Part shown: one piece after another, positions 16,511 to 24,349 of the stretch | Position numbering within the stretch: the first letter of the stretch is position 1 | Layout of the letters: each line of letters opens with the position of its first letter | Assembly: GCF_003112455.1 (NCBI RefSeq) | Contig: NZ_BDQX01000075.1 | Coordinates: forward strand, 1 to 41,633 | Length of the DNA stretch: 41,633 nt | From: Paenibacillus agaridevorans | GTDB lineage: Bacteria > Bacillota > Bacilli > Paenibacillales > Paenibacillaceae | Direction of reading: 5' to 3' | Made by a program: the position numbers and the translations under genes | Notes under the pieces: generated by a model | Told to the model about the DNA's origin: nothing | The model's database searches: none | Seen by the model: only the letters and a program-made list of their open reading frames with translations

Positions 16511-17203
16511 TTATAGGATCGAATCCTGGTACTTGTCGATATACAACGTCCCATCTAATTGGAGCTCTGCGTAAAATACTTGATCTAAAGAATGGATGTC
16601 GGCTTTCTTTAATTGCTGGTTGAGCCAGGCAACGGAGACTTCCAATTTTCCAAGATTTTTTTCTACGATTTTACCATCAACGATAAGCTCAGTCGGTATT
16701 CTGTGAATAGTCGTAATAGTTGCTTTTATATCTTTTTTTGTTGCAGGTAGAAGTTCTTCCTTTTTCAACACGCTGAGTTGACCATCCGGTTCCAAAATTG
16801 CAAATTCAACCTCTTCAGGCGAGAAGACATCCTTGTTCCGCAGCAACATGCTTAAATCGTCAATGTTGAGATGCTGCTCAGCCAATGCCTTTTCCAGAAT
16901 CTTTCCCTGTTTGACGAGAATGGTAGGCTGACCGTCGAGAATCTCACGCGTTTTGACGGATCGCAATCCGACCCATGCAATGATGAATGCCAAGACCGAC
17001 CATAAAACCAAGCTGGATAGTCCTTGCAATAACGTGATTTGTTTGTTGACGATAATCTCGGCTGTAGTGGAGCCAAAGGTGATCCCCGTTACATAATTAA
17101 AAAACGTTAGATGTCCGACTTGTTTTTTACCGAGTAGACGCGTCAAAACGAGTAAGGCAATAAAAGACGTTACCGTACGAAACAGAATTTCTCCATACGT
17201 CAT
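16511..17203 (-). CDS. DUF421/YetF-family membrane protein
   Basis: Membrane protein of 230 residues. Three hydrophobic helices fill the first 80 residues (FRTVTSFIALLVLTRLLGKKQVG, LTFFNYVTGITFGSTTAEI and LSSLVLWSVLAFIIAWVGL, quoted in parts). The cytoplasmic part then has the family pattern: LDGQPTILVKQGKIL, LLRNKDVFSPEEVEFAILEPDG and QLSVLKKEE. A second small domain with VAWLNQQLKK and YAELQLDGTLYI ends the protein. B. subtilis has several paralogues (YetF, YkjA, YrbG, YdfR); their biochemical role is not well established. The ATG has AAGGAGT eight bases upstream. It appears to be a single-gene unit. Confidence 0.9.
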   Translation of the reverse strand: MTYGEILFRTVTSFIALLVLTRLLGKKQVGHLTFFNYVTGITFGSTTAEIIVNKQITLLQGLSSLVLWSVLAFIIAWVGLRSVKTREILDGQPTILVKQGKILEKALAEQHLNIDDLSMLLRNKDVFSPEEVEFAILEPDGQLSVLKKEELLPATKKDIKATITTIHRIPTELIVDGKIVEKNLGKLEVSVAWLNQQLKKADIHSLDQVFYAELQLDGTLYIDKYQDSIL

Positions 17204-17342
17204 GTGTCAAACTCCTTAGCATAAAAGATAATTTTATATTGGCCTTTGTTTCCAGTAACTATACTTGTCAGTGAAGAAACAGACAGCACGGAGAACCGTA
17301 TCACAAATAGCGCAAAATAAATCTCTTATACGGAATAAGCAA

Positions 17343-17390
17343 AATTCGGCATGTGAGGAGTTCCTTGAGGAACTCCTCACATGCCGAATT
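17343..17390. repeat. Perfect 22-bp-arm hairpin
   Basis: Positions 17343-17364 and 17369-17390 are exact inverted copies around the loop TTGA; the inner part reads GTGAGGAGTTCC then GGAACTCCTCAC. It is flanked by A/T on both sides, so it could end transcription in either direction. It is unusually long and perfect for a simple terminator, and is the second hairpin downstream of the Fic-linked gene. Confidence 0.85.
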
Positions 17391-17503
17391 GGATATTAAT
17401 CGGACTTCTTGCATCAATCGCTGATCGCGACAAAGGTTAGAGGTCGAATGGGATCTGGTCCGAACGAGTTATGATCGTGTAGGGATTTAAGCTTGGAATA
17501 ACA

Positions 17504-17547
17504 TCAGACCCAAAAAGTTCATCGTAAGATGAGCTCTTTGGGTCTGA
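17504..17547 (-). terminator. Hairpin downstream of the Fic-linked gene
   Basis: Arms 17504-17523 and 17528-17547 pair over 20 positions with two weak positions around the loop GTAA; the outer part reads TCAGACCCAAA. It starts five bases after the stop of the leftward 17553-17984 gene, which fits a terminator, although the trailing T-tract is weak. Confidence 0.65.
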
Positions 17548-17552
17548 TTACC

Positions 17553-17984
17553 TCAATTAGAGCCTTCCGGCTCAAGTTCCGATAAATCTGTTGGCGTACC
17601 AGCCGTTTTCTTTTTAACATAATGCGTGAAGTAGCCCCTCTCTATCGAAACATCTCCCGACTTGGAGAATCGCAGCGACTGTCTTGGCCCTTTCCCCCAC
17701 CGTGTATAGCTTCTTATGACTGCCTGAAGCCCCATTTCACTTGCCGTCTTACGATAAACGCTCATAATAAAACTTAATTGCGACAAGCTGCCCTGCATCA
17801 ATCGCTCCAGATAAGGCACCTTCCCGGCTCGCCATTCTTGTACAAGTTTTGGATTTAGCTTATCCATACGAATAAAAAGCTCAATCGGACTTGCTTCCTG
17901 CTTCTCGTGAATCATTTGATGAACGAGCTGCTTCACCTTTACTTGCAATTGCTGTCTGTTCATGTATTCTAGAAACCCTTTCAC
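17553..17984 (-). CDS. Conserved-looking small protein paired with Fic, function unknown
   Basis: A 143-residue protein I do not recognise. It is basic, soluble and mostly helical at its N terminus (RQQLQVKVKQLVHQMIHE), with a central motif LNPKLVQEWRAGKVPYLERL and a C-terminal stretch YTRWGKGPRQSLRFSKSGD that looks like a nucleic-acid- or protein-binding surface. GTG 17984 is chosen because TAAGGAA lies seven bases upstream; ATG 17963 is possible but poorly spaced. It follows the Fic stop by 10 bases, so the two are co-transcribed. An antitoxin-like or target role is a guess from the arrangement only. The Fic protein already carries its own inhibitory motif. Confidence 0.7.
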   Translation of the reverse strand: MKGFLEYMNRQQLQVKVKQLVHQMIHEKQEASPIELFIRMDKLNPKLVQEWRAGKVPYLERLMQGSLSQLSFIMSVYRKTASEMGLQAVIRSYTRWGKGPRQSLRFSKSGDVSIERGYFTHYVKKKTAGTPTDLSELEPEGSN

Positions 17985-17994
17985 TTGTCTTTCC

Positions 17995-18720
17995 TTACAA
18001 CAGCTTCAAGTACCAATCCAACGTTTTGTCCATGATCCTCGTCGTCATAGCGATAAACGGCAAAGCATCGCCGCTTGTATGCGCCAAGTCCAGGGTCGAA
18101 TAATATTCGGCACGATCTTCTTTTTCAATGACAATAGGTGGGAAACCGCTTTTCATCAGTTCAAAGTTGAGGAGCAGCCTCGCCGTCCTTCCGTTGCCAT
18201 CGATAAACGGATGTATTTTCACAAATTCAATATGCAGCAACGAGGCGCGTTCAATCGCTTCTTTCTCCTGTTTCCACGTTTCGTATAGTGTAATCAGTTG
18301 CTCCATTTCGTCCCGCACTTGAACATAGTCTGGAGGTATATGCGTGGCGCCGCTAATAATAACATTCTCTTGTCTATAAACGCCGGCATGCTCATCATCA
18401 ATATGCTTAAGGATTAATCGATGTATATTCTTGATCTGCCACTCCGACAGTTGTTCCTCGCGACTTACGATCTCTTCAATATAGAGGATAGCCTCCTTAT
18501 GGTTGATCGCCTCCAAATGCTCTTTGATGGTCTTGCCACCCACCGTAATTCCCTCGAGCGCCACCTTCGTCTCCGAAAGGGTAAGCGTATTGCCCTCAAT
18601 CGCATTGGAATGGTAAGTCCAATTAATGATCAGATGTTCTCTTATACTGCGCAATGTATGAACGGGCAGAGGTCTTTTTTTATCCAGCAGCAGCTTCTTC
18701 TCGTTAATGACTGAGAACAA
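17995..18720 (-). CDS. Fic-family protein (predicted AMP-transferase)
   Basis: Cytoplasmic enzyme of 241 residues that would transfer AMP, or another nucleotide part, from NTP to a protein hydroxyl. The core motif HPFIDGNGRTAR is at 170-181 with catalytic His170. An inhibitory-helix motif SNAIEG at 38-43 matches (S/T)xxxE(G/N), so the enzyme is self-inhibited from its N terminus (class II type). TTG 18720 is the start: GGAGTGAG lies six bases upstream and an in-frame stop lies just before. It begins a two-gene operon. The target protein is unknown. A TATAAT-like element about 45 bases upstream of the start may be the -10 box. Confidence 0.92.
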   Translation of the reverse strand: MFSVINEKKLLLDKKRPLPVHTLRSIREHLIINWTYHSNAIEGNTLTLSETKVALEGITVGGKTIKEHLEAINHKEAILYIEEIVSREEQLSEWQIKNIHRLILKHIDDEHAGVYRQENVIISGATHIPPDYVQVRDEMEQLITLYETWKQEKEAIERASLLHIEFVKIHPFIDGNGRTARLLLNFELMKSGFPPIVIEKEDRAEYYSTLDLAHTSGDALPFIAMTTRIMDKTLDWYLKLL

Positions 18721-18789
18721 TGCGACTCACTCCATTCCATTAGAGAATTTCACCTTATTATACACCATCTCGAGTGGTATAATTTGCCC

Positions 18790-19911
18790 TCATATAATCT
18801 CCCGATAGTGTTCATACAACTTCGTGAATTCAATGGGTGTAGGGATGGATAATTCTTTCTGGTACAGATCTGTTACGTGCTCATAGTACCGAGCAAGCGC
18901 TGCTGGGTCGCCCAGTTTCCCATAGGCTTCAAGCAGCAGCAGATGCGTTTCCTCATCCCATTCGCTCCGGGACACGAGCTTTTTGATGAGGATAGCTGCT
19001 TGCTCGGGCTTTTGGTGCTGAAGCAGCCATCGGCCGATCTGTTTAGCAAAACGTATGTATAATTCGTGCAAACGGATTTGCTCGGGAGCCGCCCATACGT
19101 AGGAACGCTCATCGAATAACTCTCCTGTATACAAACGCTCGCATGCTAATGCCGCTTCAATATTTTCGGCACTCAGCGTGCTAAATTGAGACACTTGATC
19201 TTCGAACATCACGAAGTCAGCTTCGATCGGGTCAAAGAGCAACCAGTATTGTTCAAGCGAGTTGGCAATAATGTGTTTATGCCCTGACGCATGCAAAGAT
19301 TTGCGAAGTTGATAGACGGTCGTATTGATATAGATTGCAGCATTTTTTATTGGCATGTCCGGGTATATGTACTCGATGATGCGGCTTTTGGAAACAGGAC
19401 TGCCTCTATGCATCAGCAGATAAGCAAACAGTTCCATGCTTTTTCTGGAGATCCATTTTACAGGTTCGCCCTGCTCGGTCTTGACCTCTAACCCTCCCAG
19501 GGCTCGCACCGTCAATTTGCCGATAGGGACATCGACGACGGAGGACTTTTCCCCTATTCTCGCTGCCGCCCGGGCAATCGTCTGTTCCAGACGGGATTGG
19601 GAAACCGGCTTGATCATATAATCCAGAGGGTAACTGTCGAACGAATCGATAGCGTACTCCTTATGCGAGGTTACGAATACAATGTCCAGCTCGCGATGCG
19701 CGGAACGCAGTCCGCGGGCAACCTCCAGGCCGTTATCATGGCCGAGGTTGATATCGATAAATACAAGATCAATGTCCTCGTTCCGGATTTGTTCCATGGC
19801 ATCCGCAGGGTGCTGATAGCAGCCGGCCACTTCCACGTCATGAATCCGGGATAACATTTGATTCATCACGAGATGCATGGCCTTCTCGTCATCTATGACA
19901 ATAACTCTCAT
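18790..19911 (-). CDS. Response regulator with OmpR-like and BTAD output domains
   Basis: Transcription regulator of 373 residues. The receiver domain (1-120) has Asp7-Asp8, phospho-acceptor Asp53 in VFIDINLGHDNG and Lys in DYMIKPVS. A winged-helix DNA-binding part (about 135-225, WISRKSMELFAYLLMHRG) follows, then a helical bacterial-transcriptional-activator (BTAD, SARP-like) domain to the end (EEALACERLYTGELF-type and LLLEAYGKLGDPAALARYYEH). The ATG overlaps the kinase stop by four bases, so the two are translationally coupled. Paenibacillus carries many such kinase-BTAD regulator pairs. The adjacent divergent surface-protein gene is the first candidate target. Confidence 0.92.
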   Translation of the reverse strand: MRVIVIDDEKAMHLVMNQMLSRIHDVEVAGCYQHPADAMEQIRNEDIDLVFIDINLGHDNGLEVARGLRSAHRELDIVFVTSHKEYAIDSFDSYPLDYMIKPVSQSRLEQTIARAAARIGEKSSVVDVPIGKLTVRALGGLEVKTEQGEPVKWISRKSMELFAYLLMHRGSPVSKSRIIEYIYPDMPIKNAAIYINTTVYQLRKSLHASGHKHIIANSLEQYWLLFDPIEADFVMFEDQVSQFSTLSAENIEAALACERLYTGELFDERSYVWAAPEQIRLHELYIRFAKQIGRWLLQHQKPEQAAILIKKLVSRSEWDEETHLLLLEAYGKLGDPAALARYYEHVTDLYQKELSIPTPIEFTKLYEHYREII

Positions 19912-21641
19912 CGCAAATCCCCATCCTCGAGAACAATTGTAAATTTGCTTCCAACGCCTGGCTTACTGTGCACCTTAAGCTGGCCGCCGCTCATTCGCAG
20001 AAAATGCTGGCTTACGAGCAATCCCATCCCGGTTCCCTTCTCGCCGGCGGTTCCTTTTGTGGAAGAGAACCGGGTTTCATCGAAGAGTTGACGAATTTGC
20101 TCCTCGTTCATCCCTACGCCGTCATCTTGCACCGAGATTTCCGTCTTGCCCCCAAAGGATGCTGCGCTTACAGAAACAACTCCACCCGGCTTGGAAAATT
20201 TAATCGCGTTGGACAGCAGGTTGCGGATGACTAGAACAAGCGCTTCGCGATCGGCGCTAACCCGCATGTCCTCGTCCACGTCGACGCGCAGTAGCAATTG
20301 TTTGGCTTCGCAGTTCAGCACAAGCAGCCGACATGCTTCCTCGACGACACCGTGTATGATCAGCGATTCAGGTTGAAGGACGATGCCCTCCTTCTGGCCG
20401 CGAAACCATTCCAGAAGATTTTCGACCATCGCATACGTGTTGCGAACTTGTTCGCTTAATGTACGAATAATCTCGGACTCTGCTGGGTGCAAGCTTTGTT
20501 TGTTTGTATCCAGCAATTCTACCAGATTGACCTGTAAGGCCAACGGATCGCGAATGTCGTGGGATACGGCCGTCAAGAGCTGGTCCTTCATCTGGTTAAG
20601 GCGGGCGACTTGCTCTAGCGCTTGCTGCTTCTCCGTAATGTCGATGATGATAGAGATCGTTCCCAGCTTGCGCTTCCGATGGGAAAAGAATGGGTAAACA
20701 TTCACGATGTACGATTTTGTCTCGTAATCCACAGGGCTGCTGATTTCAATGCGTCTTTCTTCCATGCGCGAGCAAGCGGACAGCCATTCCGGCCAAGCCG
20801 CCAATACTTCCCGAATATGACGTCCCAGAATGGGATGGTCCGTCTTCCCTATGACCAGTTCAGAGGCGAATCTATTGCTATCAATAACGTTGCCATTTGT
20901 ATTGATAATAAGCATTCCCTCATGCATCGTTTCGACCACGATATTTCTGGCCATCGGGACACTTGAAAAAAGCTTATATCGCATAATAATCCAGAACATG
21001 ACGATGCCGCAAATCCCGCTATAAACGGAAACAGGAAGAAGCCACGGCAGCAGGTTCGGCTTAACGAGCTTTAATATTTCTACCATTAACGGAATACTCC
21101 CAAACATGAGGAGCAACATACCCGATTTGCGTATTTCGGGACGGGCGCCAAGTATATAGCGCACCAAAGCGAAGATGCAGCCGGCTATAATCGCATAGCA
21201 CAATAGATTAAATGCAAGGGAATAAGGAGTTTTGGTCGTGACCAAATGTCCGTTAACCAATTCTTGCGTGCTGTTAATCACATGCCAATAGGAATCGGTC
21301 CATATCACGAACGACCAGCAGGCAAATAAGGCAATCAGGAGCCACTTCCAGCGCAGCCACTTGTCCATGCCGACCAGATCCAACACAAAAAGAACCATCA
21401 GGGGGACCATAAACACAAGCGCCGTTTGCTCCAAATTTCTGAAAACAATCTTGGAGGCCAGATCGGCGGAGCTTATTTCCAGAATAACGCCTCCGGCATA
21501 AACCACTCGGCACCCCAGCACCCAAACAAAAAATCGAACGCCGCGTTCACGGCGATAAACGATAGCATACATAAACAGGATGCATATCAGCATCGCTGAA
21601 AAAATGATAGTAATGGTAGATGGCTGCCCTATCACGTCCAT
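19908..21641 (-). CDS. Sensor histidine kinase with seven-helix N-terminal domain and PAS
   Basis: Membrane kinase of 577 residues. Seven hydrophobic helices occupy about 8-222 (histidine-kinase 7TM type). A PAS-like domain (about 232-340) follows, then HisKA with phospho-acceptor His361 in TAVSHDIRDPLAL, and a HATPase domain with FSKPGG, DDGVGM and GTGMGLLVS. It should phosphorylate the BTAD regulator that follows with a four-base overlap. The ATG has AGGAG 14 bases upstream, a loose spacing, so the exact start is slightly uncertain. The promoter must lie in the 146-bp gap shared with the surface protein; a TATAAT on this strand near 21682-21687 could be its -10 box. The ligand is unknown. 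Confidence 0.92.
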   Translation of the reverse strand: MDVIGQPSTITIIFSAMLICILFMYAIVYRRERGVRFFVWVLGCRVVYAGGVILEISSADLASKIVFRNLEQTALVFMVPLMVLFVLDLVGMDKWLRWKWLLIALFACWSFVIWTDSYWHVINSTQELVNGHLVTTKTPYSLAFNLLCYAIIAGCIFALVRYILGARPEIRKSGMLLLMFGSIPLMVEILKLVKPNLLPWLLPVSVYSGICGIVMFWIIMRYKLFSSVPMARNIVVETMHEGMLIINTNGNVIDSNRFASELVIGKTDHPILGRHIREVLAAWPEWLSACSRMEERRIEISSPVDYETKSYIVNVYPFFSHRKRKLGTISIIIDITEKQQALEQVARLNQMKDQLLTAVSHDIRDPLALQVNLVELLDTNKQSLHPAESEIIRTLSEQVRNTYAMVENLLEWFRGQKEGIVLQPESLIIHGVVEEACRLLVLNCEAKQLLLRVDVDEDMRVSADREALVLVIRNLLSNAIKFSKPGGVVSVSAASFGGKTEISVQDDGVGMNEEQIRQLFDETRFSSTKGTAGEKGTGMGLLVSQHFLRMSGGQLKVHSKPGVGSKFTIVLEDGDLR

Positions 21642-21787
21642 AATCGGTAAAGATACTCCTTCGCCATAGCATACTTCGATTATACTGCATAAAGGCTGTC
21701 TTTCATAATTTTGTCATAGGGTAAATGGTATGATGCAGGATGACAATCGAAGTGAGAAAGATTACATAGAGAAGCAGGAGGTACATG

Positions 21788-24271
21788 ATGAGGAACTGGC
21801 AAAAACGAAGCGTGACGGTTTTTCTTGCGTTCATGCTAATGCTTGGAGCTTATCCAGGGCTGATAGCGAAAGGTGGTACAGCCCATGCGGCGCCAGAGGA
21901 CTTTGCAGGAGGAGTCGGAACGTCGGAAGACCCTTTTCGGATTGCGTCGGCGGAGCAGCTGGGCGGAATAAAGAATCATCTCACTAGCCACTTTGTATTG
22001 GTAAACGATATCAACATGTACGGATACAGCGGGTGGGTGCCAATTGGGGATACTTCGCTTCCGTTCACTGGGAAACTGGACGGTCAAAATTTTGAAATCT
22101 CGAATTTTATGTTCGATCGCCGTACTATGGATGCGCCTGCGGGATTTTTTGGCGTTATTGGCACGAACGGCCATATCCGGAATCTGAACTTCAAAGATGT
22201 GTTAGTCGTAGCACTGGACGAGACAGGCATATTGGCAGGAAGAGCTGTCGGGGCGGTGATCGATCGCGTCGGCATTGCAGGGAATGTAACTGGCGAGGAT
22301 ATGGTAGGCGGTCTGGTTGGTTCTTTGAGCGGTGGAAGCATAGTAACCAACAGTTATGCTTCAGGTATGGTGACGAGCCGAGGACAAACAAGTCCAGGAG
22401 TAGGAGCTGGTGGTCTGATTGGCAGTAGCTCCGCAAGCTCGATAATAGATAGCCATGCCAGCAGCCATGTCGAAGGTAAGAGAGAAGTCGGCGGATTGGT
22501 CGGGACTAATAAGGATAACGGAACGATAACGAACAGCCATGCCTCCGGCGATGTCATCGGCCAAAACGATGTGGGCGGCTTGGCCGGTATCAGCCACAAT
22601 GGCGCGGACATCTCCGGTAGCAGCGCCACTGGCAATGTTACTGGTTTGAGTGATGTCGGCGGATTAATTGGCGAGTTGGAAAATGCGGAGCTCTCTATCA
22701 GTTATGCTGTTGGAAATGTAGCAGGCTGTAATGATGTAGGCGGTCTGATTGGTGACAACGATGCGCGCATTATCAACAGTTATGCAACTGGTAATGTGAC
22801 GGGCCTATCGGATGAAGCGTCATGCGGCAATTACAGCGACTCCATCGGCGGACTTGTCGGGGATAATAAAGATGGAACCATTGAAAACACCTTTGCGATC
22901 GGGCGCGTAACAGGCTCTGCATACATCGGCGGTTTGACAGGCATTAATGACAACGGGGGCATTATCCATAGTTACTATGACATGGAAACTTCGGGACTAT
23001 CGGATACGAATGGGGAAGGTCTGACTTCCGAGGAAATGAAAGACAGGCTGAACTACACAGGCTTTGATTTTGCTACGGTTTGGGGTATAGATGCTCCGCA
23101 TCATAGCGGTTATCCTTATTTGAGCGCCATTCAAACCTTTGTAACCTATGCGGGCAACGGTACGGATCACGGCAGCGAACAATATCGGAGCCACTCCTAC
23201 TCTAATGGATCGCAAGTGAAAATTCTAGAAAGAAGCAACGATTGGACGAAAAGCGGATTCCTCTTTCAGAGTTGGAATACGGCGGCGGATGGCAGCGGGG
23301 ATACTTATCGTGTCCAAGATACCGTTACATTGATCGACAATATGGTATTGTACGCCGTATGGAAACGGCCGGACGTACCTTACGTACCTCAGCTATCGGA
23401 TAACGCGAATCTCTCACGTCTGACCGTTAAGTCCGGCGAAGAAGAACTGGCATTAACGCCGACATTTGCGGCAAACACAACGAACTATCAAACGGAAACA
23501 ACGGCGAACGAGGTCACGATCGAAGCGATTCCTTTTGATGCCAATGCCTCTGTTGCCATCAATAAAGCTAATCTTGTCGGAGGCAAAACAATCGCTCTGC
23601 TCGAGGGAATCAATGAATTCGAAATTGCGGTTAGAGCCGAGAGCGGCACGGTCAAAACCTATAAACTATCGATCCAACGTCTGCCAGAGATTGATGAATT
23701 GCCGCCGGAGGTGCCGGCTTGCACATTCCGTGATATTAAGGGGCATTGGGCTGAGTCTCATATTTGCGAAGCCCTGCAAATTGGAATTGTAGAAGGCCCT
23801 TCGGAGACAACATTCCAGCCTCAAAAATATATTACCCGCGTCGAGTTTGCGGCTATGCTGCTTCGTACGCTAGAAATCGATTCCGCGCCTGCGGGAAGCG
23901 AGCTGACCTTTATCGATCGAGATCAAATTCCTGCCTGGGCGACAGATCTGATTAGCACTGCACAAGAGAACGGCATTTTGCAGGGATATCCGGATCAGAC
24001 GCTTCGACCGATGCAGAGGGTGAGCCGATCGGAGATGGTTGTCATGATGGCGAGGGCATTAAAGTGGGATTTGGAGGCGGGATACACCTCTTTCGCAGAT
24101 GATGCGGATATTCCTGCTTGGGCCAAAGGTTACGTCCTTGGCGCTGTAGAGAGGGAACTGGTGACCGGACGCGACGGTAATCGGTTCAGCTCCATGCAAC
24201 CGGCCACAAGGGCGGAAGCGACAACGTTGCTATTGCGTCTGTGGCATGATCTTGCAACCGATGCAAACTGA
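21788..24271 (+). CDS. SLH-anchored GLUG-repeat surface protein
   Basis: Secreted cell-wall protein of about 827 residues. A signal peptide (NWQKRSVTVFLAFMLMLG, cleavage near AHA) leads to a region of about 110-400 with many GLUG repeats (VGGLVGSLSGGSIVTNSYA-like units, about every 28-35 residues) that probably form a beta-helix. An InlB-type B repeat (about 450-535, GFLFQSWNTAADGSGDTY) follows, then a cadherin-like beta-sandwich (about 538-632), then three SLH repeats (from about 645 to the end). The SLH repeats would fix it to wall polymer. GLUG proteins are often adhesins or glycan-binding, but this one has no visible catalytic domain. AGGAGG at 21776-21781 favours ATG 21788 over 21785. 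It is divergent from the 7TM kinase pair, which may control it. Confidence 0.9.
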   Translation: MRNWQKRSVTVFLAFMLMLGAYPGLIAKGGTAHAAPEDFAGGVGTSEDPFRIASAEQLGGIKNHLTSHFVLVNDINMYGYSGWVPIGDTSLPFTGKLDGQNFEISNFMFDRRTMDAPAGFFGVIGTNGHIRNLNFKDVLVVALDETGILAGRAVGAVIDRVGIAGNVTGEDMVGGLVGSLSGGSIVTNSYASGMVTSRGQTSPGVGAGGLIGSSSASSIIDSHASSHVEGKREVGGLVGTNKDNGTITNSHASGDVIGQNDVGGLAGISHNGADISGSSATGNVTGLSDVGGLIGELENAELSISYAVGNVAGCNDVGGLIGDNDARIINSYATGNVTGLSDEASCGNYSDSIGGLVGDNKDGTIENTFAIGRVTGSAYIGGLTGINDNGGIIHSYYDMETSGLSDTNGEGLTSEEMKDRLNYTGFDFATVWGIDAPHHSGYPYLSAIQTFVTYAGNGTDHGSEQYRSHSYSNGSQVKILERSNDWTKSGFLFQSWNTAADGSGDTYRVQDTVTLIDNMVLYAVWKRPDVPYVPQLSDNANLSRLTVKSGEEELALTPTFAANTTNYQTETTANEVTIEAIPFDANASVAINKANLVGGKTIALLEGINEFEIAVRAESGTVKTYKLSIQRLPEIDELPPEVPACTFRDIKGHWAESHICEALQIGIVEGPSETTFQPQKYITRVEFAAMLLRTLEIDSAPAGSELTFIDRDQIPAWATDLISTAQENGILQGYPDQTLRPMQRVSRSEMVVMMARALKWDLEAGYTSFADDADIPAWAKGYVLGAVERELVTGRDGNRFSSMQPATRAEATTLLLRLWHDLATDAN

Positions 24272-24317
24272 TATCTGAAACCTGATTATCATCTCTTCGC
24301 TTCCTATAAAGATCGCA

Positions 24318-24345
24318 AAAACCCGACCTCAACAGGTCGGGTTTT
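24318..24345. terminator. Bidirectional terminator between the GLUG/SLH gene and the giant helicase
   Basis: A perfect 12-bp stem (AAAACCCGACCT with AGGTCGGGTTTT) around the loop CAAC, with A-run and T-run on its two sides, sits between two convergent stops. Confidence 0.9.
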
Positions 24346-24349
24346 GTCG

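Larger units (their letters stand above)
17204..17552. other. 349-bp intergenic region with two hairpins
   Basis: No convincing coding frame was found. The left 130 bases are AT-rich and should hold the promoter of the leftward YetF-like gene, though I see no strong -35/-10 pair. The rest contains the two hairpins listed separately, which lie after the end of the leftward Fic-linked gene. Confidence 0.6.

Noticed and set aside
22084..22635. Repeated DNA words in the surface-protein gene and minus-strand frames over them
   Set aside because: The repetition is explained by GLUG protein repeats; the minus frames are their shadows, and spacing is too irregular for a CRISPR array.
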